Shown one piece after another: positions 33,547 to 41,697 of a stretch of DNA of 64,000 nucleotides. The notes below the pieces were generated by a model, which did no database searches, had not been told where the DNA came from, and was given only the letters and a program-made list of their open reading frames with translations. This DNA comes from Clostridia bacterium (GTDB lineage: Bacteria; Bacillota; Clostridia; Oscillospirales; Acutalibacteraceae). Location: NCBI GenBank assembly GCA_900766585.1, contig CAAFVV010000042.1:1-64000 (forward strand). The letters are read 5' to 3'. The translations under genes were made by a program, and so were the position numbers. Within the stretch, counting starts at the first letter, position 1. Every line of letters starts with the position of its first letter.

Positions 33547-34182
33547 ATGACCATGCAAGGTGTTATTTTCGATCTGGACGGCACACTGATGGATTCCATG
33601 GGCAGCTGGTCCGCCATGTGGGAGGATCTGGTCGATGAGTTTCATCTGACGCGCCCCGCGCGCTTTACGCAGGATATCACTCCGCTCGGCGCAGTCGGCA
33701 CGGCGAAATACATGCAGAAGCTGGGACTGAACATGGAGGTCGACGATATCATCGCCATGTTCAGGGACCGTATCCAAAACGCCTATAAGGACGACATCCT
33801 GCCAAAGCCCGGCGTGCCTGCGTATTTGGAAAAGCTGCACCGCCGCGGCATCCCGATGTGTATTCTGACCGCCACGCCGAGCGCCATCGTTCTGCCCTGT
33901 CTGGAGCGCAACGGTCTGAGCGAATATTTCTCCTTTGTCAGCTCCTGTGACGATGTTCACATGCCCAAGGGCAACCCGCAGATCTATCCCCTGACGGTCG
34001 ACCGGCTCGGAACCGCCATGGAAAACACGGTGTTTTTCGACGACAATCTCGAAGCGCTCACCGCCGGTCATACGGCAGGACTGTATACGGTCGGTGTATT
34101 CGATAAAAGCTCGGAAGCCGACCGCCCGCAGATCGAAGCGATCACCGACCGCTATATCACCTCGTTTGAGGAGCTGCTCTGA
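33547..34182 (+). CDS. HAD-superfamily hydrolase (phosphatase/phosphoglucomutase-like)
   Basis: A 211-residue HAD hydrolase of subfamily IA. Motif I is GVIFDLDGTLMDS with the nucleophile and acid/base aspartates, motif II is ILTATPS, motif III is the lysine in MPKGNPQIY, and motif IV is VFFDDN. An alpha-helical cap lies between about residues 16 and 90. The substrate is a small phosphorylated compound, not predictable from sequence. It begins 3 bp after pcrA with GGAGG upstream and may share its transcript. Confidence 0.9.
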   Translation: MTMQGVIFDLDGTLMDSMGSWSAMWEDLVDEFHLTRPARFTQDITPLGAVGTAKYMQKLGLNMEVDDIIAMFRDRIQNAYKDDILPKPGVPAYLEKLHRRGIPMCILTATPSAIVLPCLERNGLSEYFSFVSSCDDVHMPKGNPQIYPLTVDRLGTAMENTVFFDDNLEALTAGHTAGLYTVGVFDKSSEADRPQIEAITDRYITSFEELL

Positions 34183-34239
34183 CCGCAGTCTGCCACTCTC
34201 CCCTGCGGTATTCCACACTGTCCGGAGGTCGGTATACCC

Positions 34240-36705
34240 ATGAAGATCAACATTTCCGATCTGACCGATGAGGAACGGTCCGCTCTGCTGCAGGGCACGG
34301 ATTTTATGTATACCCGTGCCCTCCCGCGCCTTGCTCTTCCGCGTCTTTCCCTGGCGGACGGTCCCCACGGACTGCGCAAGCAGATCGGCGGCGGAGATAA
34401 CGGCATCGCCGCAAGTGAGCCCGCCACCGCCTTTCCGGTGTCGGCATGCATCGCCTCCTCGTGGAATCCCGTGCTGGCGGAACGGATCGGGCGCGCCATC
34501 GGCGAAGAATGCCGCTTTTACGGCGTGCATATACTGCTCGGTCCGGGGCTGAACATTAAACGCAACCCGCTTTGCGGCAGAAATTTTGAATATTACAGCG
34601 AGGATCCGCTGCTCGCCGGAAAAATGGGCGCTGCGTTCGTGCGCGGCGTGCAGTCGGCGGGTGTTTCCGCCTGTCTCAAGCACTTTGCACTCAACAATCA
34701 GGAGAATTTCCGCTTTGTCGGCAATTCGGTGGCGGACGAGCGCACCATACGGGAGATCTACCTCAAACCCTTTGAGATCGCCGTCAAAGAGGGACATCCC
34801 GGCGCGGTCATGACCGCCTATAACCGCATAAACGGTACATTTTCCTCGGAAAACAAACGGCTGCTCACCGATGTGCTGCGCGGCGAATGGGGCTTTGACG
34901 GTCTGGTCATGAGCGACTGGGGCGGCACAAATGACCGCGTCGCCGGTGTCCGCGCCGGCGAGGATCTGGAGATGCCGGGCGATACGGCGATCCACTTTTT
35001 AAAGGTTCACGCTGCGCTCGTCTCCGGCCGTCTGCCGCGTGAAGAAGCTGACGCCTGCATCAGCCGCCTCGCCGCCGCTGCCGATCGCTTTGCCGCTGTT
35101 CCCAAAACCGACAGTTATGACCGCGGCGCCCATGCCGCTCTTGCCGCCGAAGCGGCGACGGACAGCGCCGTGCTGATGAAAAACGACGGCACACTGCCGC
35201 TGCATCCGGCAAAACCAGTCTGCGTCGTCGGCGATCTGTTTTCCCGGATGCGGTATCAAGGCTCGGGCAGCTCCATGATCTCGCCGACGACGGTCGTCAC
35301 GCACAAGGACGCTTTTGACGCGCGGCACATCCCCTATGCCTATGCGCAGGGCTACCGCGCGGACGCGGACAAGGCGGATGACAGCCTGATCGCCGGGGCG
35401 GCCGCGCTCGCCGCTTCCTATGACACGGTTTTGCTCTATCTCGGGCTGACCGATCTCGCGGAGAGCGAGGGCGGCGACCGCCCGCATATGCGTCTGCCGG
35501 ACGACCAGCTCCGCCTGACCGAGGCGCTTTTGCAGACCGGCAAGCGCGTGGTTGTCATCCTCTCCGGCGGCTCTCCCGTGGAGCTGCCCTTTTCCGACCG
35601 CGCCGCAGCGATCCTGAACCTGTATCTGCCGGGACAATGCGGCGGCGAGGCGGGAGCACGGCTGATTTTCGGCGAGGTCTCCCCCTCCGGCAAGCTGGCA
35701 GAAACCTGGTATGCCTCCTACGCGGATGTTCCCTATGGCGGAGAATACAGTCAAAAGGTCAACGAGCTCTATAAAGAGAGCGTGTTTGTCGGCTATCGTT
35801 ATGCCGAAACGGCAAAGCTCGCACCCGCGTTCCCGTTCGGATACGGGCTTTCTTACACCTCGTTTGCCTACCGCGACCTCCGTATAACCGAACAGGACGG
35901 CACGATCACGGTACATGCCGTTATCCGGAATACCGGCGGCTGCGACGGCGCGGAAATCGTCCAGCTGTATGTGCAAAACAACCGGGATTCCGCGGTTTTT
36001 AAGCCGGAAAGCGAGCTGCGCGCCTTTACAAAGCTGTTTCTGCGTGCGGGCGAAGAAAGGCCCGTCTCGCTCTCCTTTGCTTTGGCTGATCTGGCGTTCT
36101 GGCACCCGACAAATCAGGCGTGGACGCTGGAAAACGGCAGTTATCTGATCAGGCTCGGGACATCGAGCAGGGATATCCGGCTGACTGCGCCGCTCACCGT
36201 GACCGTCGGTCAGCCGGTTGATTCCCCGTATCCCGACGAGGTCAACGAAGCGATGCGGGGCGCAAGGCCGATCGACAACGGCACCTTTGCCGCGCTTCTC
36301 GGTCAGCCGCTGCCAAAAGAACCTCCGCTTTTGCCGTTGACGGCGGAAAGCCGGTTTAGCACCTATGTTCACACGCCGGTCGGGCGGCTGCTGTACCGTT
36401 CCGTTGGCTTTGCCGCCAAACGGCGGCTTGCCCGCGCCCGACGCCTGCCGCCCGGCGCGGAACGGGACAACCGCATTAAAGGCGCACTGTTCTGGCATCG
36501 GCTGTTTGACACCAACTGCATACGCACCCTGTCGCTTTCTGCCGGAAAAGCGCTCCCGTGGAATGTCGCCGAGGGGCTTGTCCACCTCGGCAACGGGCGC
36601 ATATTCCGCGGAATCGCCGCCATGTGCAGACGGCGCTCGGCGGAATTTCGTGCGCAGCTGACCAAAAAGCGGAACGATCACATCGAAAAGCCGCCAGCTA
36701 AATGA
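34240..36705 (+). CDS. glycoside hydrolase family 3 enzyme with C-terminal extension
   Basis: An 821-residue family GH3 enzyme, typically a beta-glucosidase or beta-xylosidase. The catalytic nucleophile is the aspartate in GLVMSDWGG, and KHFALNNQE and RNFEYYSEDP are family motifs. The (alpha/beta)8 and alpha/beta sandwich domains are followed by a fibronectin type III-like domain near 560-660. There is no signal peptide, so it acts on imported sugars. The last 110 residues are rich in Arg/Lys and not typical of GH3 enzymes; I cannot assign them. GGAGG lies about 11 nt before the ATG. Confidence 0.92.
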   Translation: MKINISDLTDEERSALLQGTDFMYTRALPRLALPRLSLADGPHGLRKQIGGGDNGIAASEPATAFPVSACIASSWNPVLAERIGRAIGEECRFYGVHILLGPGLNIKRNPLCGRNFEYYSEDPLLAGKMGAAFVRGVQSAGVSACLKHFALNNQENFRFVGNSVADERTIREIYLKPFEIAVKEGHPGAVMTAYNRINGTFSSENKRLLTDVLRGEWGFDGLVMSDWGGTNDRVAGVRAGEDLEMPGDTAIHFLKVHAALVSGRLPREEADACISRLAAAADRFAAVPKTDSYDRGAHAALAAEAATDSAVLMKNDGTLPLHPAKPVCVVGDLFSRMRYQGSGSSMISPTTVVTHKDAFDARHIPYAYAQGYRADADKADDSLIAGAAALAASYDTVLLYLGLTDLAESEGGDRPHMRLPDDQLRLTEALLQTGKRVVVILSGGSPVELPFSDRAAAILNLYLPGQCGGEAGARLIFGEVSPSGKLAETWYASYADVPYGGEYSQKVNELYKESVFVGYRYAETAKLAPAFPFGYGLSYTSFAYRDLRITEQDGTITVHAVIRNTGGCDGAEIVQLYVQNNRDSAVFKPESELRAFTKLFLRAGEERPVSLSFALADLAFWHPTNQAWTLENGSYLIRLGTSSRDIRLTAPLTVTVGQPVDSPYPDEVNEAMRGARPIDNGTFAALLGQPLPKEPPLLPLTAESRFSTYVHTPVGRLLYRSVGFAAKRRLARARRLPPGAERDNRIKGALFWHRLFDTNCIRTLSLSAGKALPWNVAEGLVHLGNGRIFRGIAAMCRRRSAEFRAQLTKKRNDHIEKPPAK

Positions 36706-36881
36706 TGTCTTTTTTCGCCGACACGCCTGAACCTGAAAAAAAGCAGGAAAAAGAGCCCTGCCGCCCGCGCTGCGGCGCGCCTATGGTGCAGCGGCAAGCC
36801 GCGCGCGGCGCCAATGCCGGAAAAACCTTCTGGGGCTGCAGCCGTTTTCCGAACTGCCGCGGGATTATCGCCATCGACTGA
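36702..36881 (+). CDS. topoisomerase-type C4 zinc finger mini-protein
   Basis: A 59-residue protein overlapping the GH3 stop codon (ATGA). After an acidic/Lys-rich N-terminus it carries one C4 zinc finger of the type at the C-terminus of DNA topoisomerase I: PCRPRCGAPMVQR, then FWGCSRFPNCRGII. The first cysteine pair is C20-x3-C24 rather than C-x2-C. A stand-alone finger of this type may bind nucleic acid. The overlap suggests translational coupling to the GH3 gene, since no clear ribosome site is seen. It is also possible that it is a detached tail of a larger protein. Confidence 0.75.
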   Translation: MMSFFADTPEPEKKQEKEPCRPRCGAPMVQRQAARGANAGKTFWGCSRFPNCRGIIAID

Positions 36882-36966
36882 AAAGCAGCGAGAAAAACAG
36901 AGAGGTTCACTAACAGATAAAACCAATCGGCCCTGCCGGTCAATGGTTACGGAGGAGGGAACAGGC

Positions 36967-37875
36967 ATGGAAATCAGTCAGTTTTTTCTGAACGGCGACA
37001 TAAAAGGCGCCATCGCCTATATGCGCGCCCACAAGGAATTCAAGGACATTCTCCCCGCATATGTCGCGACCTTTGAAAACTGTGAATACCGCGTGTATGA
37101 TGTACCGGACATACTCAACGATATCCTGCGGTTGTATCAGATCTATTACCGCGACACTTTTTACTGCGGCTTGCCGGAGGCGGAGGCTGCAAAACAGCTG
37201 CTGGCAGGGCTGAAAGCGCTCCTGAATATACCGGATGCGGACGAAGTACATCTGGCGGAGCGGCTTCAATCCGTATTTGAAGAAAAAGGCTATCATGCGC
37301 TTTTCGGAAAAACCCAGGGGTATTACGGTCCCTATATCTGGCTTGACACGGTTCCGACCGTCTACCGCGTCGAGCTGCCGGGCGGAGCGGCGGAATATAC
37401 CGTCAATATTCTCAGGGGCTTTATATTCCGGAGCTGGATGGATTATATGACCTTCGGCCGGTACGGTACGGGCGGCTGGGCTTCGCCGGACGGCACGATC
37501 AACTGCATCGAGCAGGCGTATGATTTTGAAAGCGAGCGGTTTCTGGTTTCTTTGCTGAAGCACGAAGCGCAGCATACGGTGGATATGAAGCAATTCCCGG
37601 GAATCACCCCGGCGGAGCTGGAATACCGGGCAAAGCTCGTGGAGCTGCACTACTCCGGCGATTTGGGGCTGCTGCAAAAATTTTTGTCAGAAGCGGACGA
37701 AAGCAAAGCGGACGACAGTCACGCGGCAGCTTCTGCGCGGATCAAGCGCGAATTTGCGGATGCGGATCAAGGGTCGCTGTCTTGCATCCGGACACGGGCG
37801 CTGGAGCTGTTTTCCGCCCATACACAGGAAATGGAAGAAAAATACGGGAAGCCCAAAACGCTATCCAACGGTTAA
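36967..37875 (+). CDS. HExxH-motif protein, putative zinc metallopeptidase
   Basis: A 302-residue protein of no family I recognise. It contains H199-E200-A-Q-H203 (LLKHEAQHTVDM), preceded by a hydrophobic helix start, and glutamates at 217 and 219 that could serve as a third metal ligand. This is the pattern of gluzincin-type zinc peptidases, but similar motifs also arise by chance. There is no signal peptide or membrane segment. GGAGG lies about 9 nt before ATG 36967. It follows the zinc-finger gene by 85 bp. Confidence 0.65.
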   Translation: MEISQFFLNGDIKGAIAYMRAHKEFKDILPAYVATFENCEYRVYDVPDILNDILRLYQIYYRDTFYCGLPEAEAAKQLLAGLKALLNIPDADEVHLAERLQSVFEEKGYHALFGKTQGYYGPYIWLDTVPTVYRVELPGGAAEYTVNILRGFIFRSWMDYMTFGRYGTGGWASPDGTINCIEQAYDFESERFLVSLLKHEAQHTVDMKQFPGITPAELEYRAKLVELHYSGDLGLLQKFLSEADESKADDSHAAASARIKREFADADQGSLSCIRTRALELFSAHTQEMEEKYGKPKTLSNG

Positions 37876-37878
37876 CCG

Positions 37879-37910
37879 CACCCCGGACACAGACAAGTCC
37901 GGGGTGTTTT
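37879..37910 (+). terminator. intrinsic terminator
   Basis: A 9-bp stem (CACCCCGGA and complement) with a 10-nt loop and T4, directly after the stop codon. Confidence 0.75.
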
Positions 37911-37976
37911 GCTCCGCTGTATTCCCAACAGGCGGCATCCCCATCGGCTCCCGCTTTGCCGCTTGTCCCCGACGAC

Positions 37977-38014
37977 AAAAAACAGCGTGACTAATGAAAG
38001 TCACGCTGTTTTTT
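37977..38014. terminator. bidirectional terminator
   Basis: A perfect 15-bp stem (A6CAGCGTGAC and complement) with T-runs on both sides, between convergent units. Confidence 0.85.
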
Positions 38015-38050
38015 TACTGTATTGCAGACAATTTTATGCGGCAGCCTCGC

Positions 38051-39058
38051 TTATTTCAGCGCCTCGGAAACCGCCACGGCGCAGGCGACGGTCGCACCGA
38101 CCATCGGGTTGTTGCCCATGCCGATCAGACCCATCATCTCAACGTGCGCGGGCACGGAGGAGGAGCCGGCAAACTGCGCGTCGCCGTGCATACGACCCAT
38201 GGAATCGGTCAGACCGTAGGACGCCGGACCGGCCGCCACGTTATCGGGATGCAGCGTGCGGCCCGTGCCGCCGCCGGAAGCGACGGAGAAGTATTTCTTG
38301 CCGTTCTCGATCGCCCACTTCTTATAGGTGCCAGCGACCAGGTGCTGGAAGCGGGTGGGGTTGGTGGAGTTGCCGGTGATGGAGACCTCAACGCCCTCAT
38401 GCTTCATGATGGCGACGCCCTCCTGCACCTCGTTGGCGCCGTAGCACTTCACCTTGGCGCGCTCGCCGTCGGAGAACGCCTTCTCCTCGACGATCTTCAG
38501 CTCGCCTGTATAGAAATCATACTGCGTCTCCACATAGGTGAAGCCGTTGATACGGCTGATGATATACGCCGCGTCCTTGCCGAGACCGTTCAGGATCACG
38601 CGCAGGGGATTTTTACGCACCTTGTTGGCGGTGCGGGCGATACCGATCGCGCCCTCAGCCGCCGCAAAAGACTCGTGACCCGCAAGGAACGCGAAGCAGG
38701 AGGTCTCCTCCGACAGCAGCATTTTGCCGAGGTTGCCGTGACCGAGACCGACCTTGCGCTGCTCAGCCACCGAGCCGGGCACGCAGAACGCCTGCAGACC
38801 CTCGCCGATGACGGCAGACGCCTCGGCGGCATCGCTCACGCCGCGCTTGAGCGCCAGAGCAACACCGAGCGTATACGCCCAGACAGCGTTGTCAAACGCG
38901 ATGGGCTGCACGCCTTTGACGATCGCATCCACGTCGATGCCTTTGGCAAGGCACAGGTCGCGGCAATCTTCCATGGAGCCCAGACCGTTATCAGCCAGGA
39001 ACTGTTCGATTTTGGCAAGACGTCTTTCCTTGCCCTCAAATTTTACATCGTTCGCCAT
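38051..39058 (-). CDS. GGGtGRT-family protein
   Basis: A 335-residue protein of the family named after its motif, here SVASGGGTGRTLHPDNVAAG. It also has the conserved GLTDSMGRMHGDAQFAGSSS and HVEMMGLIGMGNNPMVGA. The function is unknown. It is predicted cytosolic, with several conserved cysteines. It follows the NifU-like gene by 17 bp, and this pairing is widespread in Clostridia, which suggests a joint role in iron-sulfur or redox metabolism (inference). Confidence 0.93.
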   Translation of the reverse strand: MANDVKFEGKERRLAKIEQFLADNGLGSMEDCRDLCLAKGIDVDAIVKGVQPIAFDNAVWAYTLGVALALKRGVSDAAEASAVIGEGLQAFCVPGSVAEQRKVGLGHGNLGKMLLSEETSCFAFLAGHESFAAAEGAIGIARTANKVRKNPLRVILNGLGKDAAYIISRINGFTYVETQYDFYTGELKIVEEKAFSDGERAKVKCYGANEVQEGVAIMKHEGVEVSITGNSTNPTRFQHLVAGTYKKWAIENGKKYFSVASGGGTGRTLHPDNVAAGPASYGLTDSMGRMHGDAQFAGSSSVPAHVEMMGLIGMGNNPMVGATVACAVAVSEALK

Positions 39059-39075
39059 GACTCTGTCCTCCTTGC

Positions 39076-39768
39076 TTATTCTTCACGGGGGTCGATATAC
39101 TTGGCGGCATTGTCAAAGCGCCCGTACTGACCGATATTCTTCTCATACGCCTTGCCCGGCTCCATGCCGTGACGAATGTCCTCGAGCATTTTGCCGACCT
39201 TGACGAACTGATAGCCGATGACCTCGCCGTTTTCGTCCAGCGCCAGCTTCTGCACATAGCCCTCCGCCATCTCCAGATAGCGCACACCCTTCTTCTGGGT
39301 GGAGAACATGGTGCCGACCTGCGAACGCAGACCCTTGCCGAGATCCTCAAGGCTAGCGCCGATGACGAGACCGTCCTCGGAGAACGCCGACTGCGAACGG
39401 CCGTAGACGATCTGGAGGAACAGCTCGCGCATTGCCACGTTGATGGCATCGCAGACAAGGTCGGTGTTCAGGCACTCAAGCAGCGTCTTGCCGGGCAGGA
39501 TCTCCGCCGCCATAGCCGCCGAGTGGGTCATGCCGGAGCAGCCGATCGTCTCGACCAGCGCTTCCTCAACCACGCCCTTTTTAATGTTGAGCGTCAGCTT
39601 GCAGGTACCCTGCTGCGGCGCACACCAACCGACACCGTGCGTCAGACCGGAGATATCGGAGATCTCCTTTGCCTCAACCCATCTGCCCTCCTCGGGAATG
39701 GGCGACGGGCCGTGGTGCGGGCCTTTGGCAACGGGACACATCTGTTCGACTTCATGAGAATAGTTCAT
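39076..39768 (-). CDS. NifU-like iron-sulfur cluster scaffold
   Basis: A 230-residue protein with a NifU N-terminal/IscU-like domain. Cluster ligands are probably Cys near WCAPQQGTC, and the cysteine in ETIGCSGMTHSAAMAAEIL, the family signature. The first 35 residues form an additional N-terminus with a Cys (VEQMCPVAKGPHHG). ATG 39768 follows AAAGGAG; the frame is open upstream but without a ribosome site. It is transcribed with the GGGtGRT gene from the promoter at 39816-39844. No SufB/C/D or cysteine desulfurase gene is near. Confidence 0.9.
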   Translation of the reverse strand: MNYSHEVEQMCPVAKGPHHGPSPIPEEGRWVEAKEISDISGLTHGVGWCAPQQGTCKLTLNIKKGVVEEALVETIGCSGMTHSAAMAAEILPGKTLLECLNTDLVCDAINVAMRELFLQIVYGRSQSAFSEDGLVIGASLEDLGKGLRSQVGTMFSTQKKGVRYLEMAEGYVQKLALDENGEVIGYQFVKVGKMLEDIRHGMEPGKAYEKNIGQYGRFDNAAKYIDPREE

Positions 39769-39815
39769 AGTCCTTCTCCTTTCGCAGTTGCGGGAAAAAA
39801 ATCGCAATTGTTGAT

Positions 39816-39844
39816 ATTATACCCCATTTTTTCAAATTGTGCAA
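39816..39844 (-). promoter_or_regulatory. sigma-A promoter for the NifU/GGGtGRT pair
   Basis: TTGCAC, a 17-bp spacer and TATAAT on the minus strand, 48 bp before the ATG. Confidence 0.75.
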
Positions 39845-39904
39845 GAGCCAAAGCCGCGGATTTTGAAAAATGCCGAAAAATGCGCTTTTTCCCGTGTCCG
39901 CCTA

Positions 39905-39933
39905 TTGGCTTTTTTGCGGATTTGTGGTAAACT
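39905..39933 (+). promoter_or_regulatory. promoter for the ABC exporter pair
   Basis: TTGGCT, a 17-bp spacer and TAAACT with an upstream TG, 34 bp before the start codon. Confidence 0.65.
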
Positions 39934-39966
39934 AACCGGGATAACCGAAGGAAAAGAGAGGATCCC

Positions 39967-41697
39967 GTGAAAAAGCTGCTGCGTTATTTAAAGGGCTATC
40001 GCCGCGAATGTGTGATGGCACCGCTGTTCAAAATGCTGGAAGCGCTGTTTGAGCTGTTCGTCCCGCTCGTCATGGCGCGGATCATCGACGTCGGCATTAC
40101 CGCAAACGACCGCCCACTGATCGGCCGCAGCGCTGCACTGCTGGTTGGTCTCGGCATTATCGGTCTCGTCTGTTCACTGACGGCGCAGTATTTTTCCGCA
40201 AAAGCCGCCGTCGGCTTTGCGGCGCGGGTGCGCCACGCGCTGTACGCGCATTTGCAGACGCTGTCCTACACCGAGCTTGACCGTTTCGGCAGCTCGGGCG
40301 CCATCACCCGCCTGACAAGTGATGTCAATCAGGTGCAGTCCGGTCTCAACCTTGTGCTGCGCCTGTTCATGCGCTCGCCGTTTGTCGTGTTCGGCGCCAT
40401 GATCATGGCGTTCACCGTGGATACGCGGGGGGCACTCGTCTTTGTCGTCGTCATCCCTCTCCTGTCCGCCGTGGTATTCGGTATCATGCTGCTGACCATG
40501 CCGCTGTATAAGCGGGTGCAGCAGCGGCTGGACGCCGTGCTGCGCCACACAAGGGAAAATCTCGCGGGCGTGCGCGTCATCCGTGCGTTTGGGCGGGAGG
40601 AGGCCGAGACGGCCGACTTCACCGACAGCACTGACGCGCTGCTGAAGGCACAGGTTCACGCCGGACGGCTGTCGGCACTGATGAATCCGCTGACCTATGT
40701 GCTGATCAACGGCGGCATCGTCGCTCTGCTCTGGTGCGGCGCTCTGCAGATCAACAGCGGCGCACTGACCTGCGGCGCGGTGATCGCACTTGTCAACTAT
40801 ATGACCCAGATCCTCGTGGAGCTGGTCAAGCTCGCCAATCTGATCATTACCGTGACCAAGGCGTGGGCGTGCGGCGACCGCATCCAGTCCATGCTGGAGA
40901 CGACTCCCTCGCTGCCGGTCGCCGACTCCCCCGCTCTGCCCGATGAGAGCCAGCGCGGCGCGGTACGCTTTGATCATGTTTCCCTCACCTATGCCGGTGC
41001 CGGAAGCGAAACGCTCTCCCCGCTGTCATTTTCCGCCGCGCCCGGAGAGACGATCGGCGTGATCGGCGGCACCGGCTCGGGCAAGACCTCGCTGATCTCG
41101 CTGATCCCCCGCTTTTATGACGCCACCGCGGGCACGGTGTTTGTCCACGGCGTAGACGTCCGCCTTCAGGATCCCGAGGCGCTGCGCCGCAGCATCGGCA
41201 TTGTGCCGCAAAAGGCGGTGCTGTTCAAGGGCACGGTGCGCTCTAACCTGCTCTGGGGCTGTCCCGATGCCGACGACGCCCGCCTGTGGAAAGCGCTCGA
41301 GCTGGCGCAGGCCAAGGACTTTGTGGAGCAAAAGCCCGGCGGGCTTGACGCCGAAGTGACGCAGGGCGGCAAAAACTTCTCCGGCGGGCAGCGGCAGCGG
41401 CTGACCATCGCCCGCGCACTCGCCCGCCATCCGTCCATCCTTATTCTGGACGATTCTGCCTCGGCGCTCGACTATCTGACCGATGCCGCGCTGCGCAGCG
41501 CGATACGCAGCATGGAGCCGCGCCCCACCACCTTTATTGTATCGCAGCGCACTGCTTCTCTGCGGCACGCCGACCGCATACTCGTACTTGACGATGGCGC
41601 GCCGGTCGGTCTCGGCACTCACGAAGAACTGCTCGACTCCTGTCCCGTTTATCAGGAGATCTACTATTCCCAGTACCCGAAGGAGGCACAGGCATGA
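39967..41697 (+). CDS. heterodimeric ABC exporter subunit with degenerate ATP site
   Basis: A 576-residue type IV ABC exporter half: six membrane segments (residues about 15-310) and a C-terminal ATPase. Walker A is GGTGSGKTS and the signature is FSGGQRQRL. The catalytic glutamate after Walker B is replaced (ILILDDSAS), and the H-loop histidine is replaced by Gln (IVSQR). These changes mark the subunit that supplies the non-hydrolysing site in heterodimers such as BmrC/BmrD and TM287/288. It starts at GTG 39967 and overlaps its partner by 4 bp. Likely substrates are drugs or lipids. Confidence 0.93.
   Translation: MKKLLRYLKGYRRECVMAPLFKMLEALFELFVPLVMARIIDVGITANDRPLIGRSAALLVGLGIIGLVCSLTAQYFSAKAAVGFAARVRHALYAHLQTLSYTELDRFGSSGAITRLTSDVNQVQSGLNLVLRLFMRSPFVVFGAMIMAFTVDTRGALVFVVVIPLLSAVVFGIMLLTMPLYKRVQQRLDAVLRHTRENLAGVRVIRAFGREEAETADFTDSTDALLKAQVHAGRLSALMNPLTYVLINGGIVALLWCGALQINSGALTCGAVIALVNYMTQILVELVKLANLIITVTKAWACGDRIQSMLETTPSLPVADSPALPDESQRGAVRFDHVSLTYAGAGSETLSPLSFSAAPGETIGVIGGTGSGKTSLISLIPRFYDATAGTVFVHGVDVRLQDPEALRRSIGIVPQKAVLFKGTVRSNLLWGCPDADDARLWKALELAQAKDFVEQKPGGLDAEVTQGGKNFSGGQRQRLTIARALARHPSILILDDSASALDYLTDAALRSAIRSMEPRPTTFIVSQRTASLRHADRILVLDDGAPVGLGTHEELLDSCPVYQEIYYSQYPKEAQA

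Noticed and set aside
33463..36681. 510- and 560-codon frames on the minus strand
   Set aside because: Antisense to the HAD and GH3 genes; no ribosome sites or domains.
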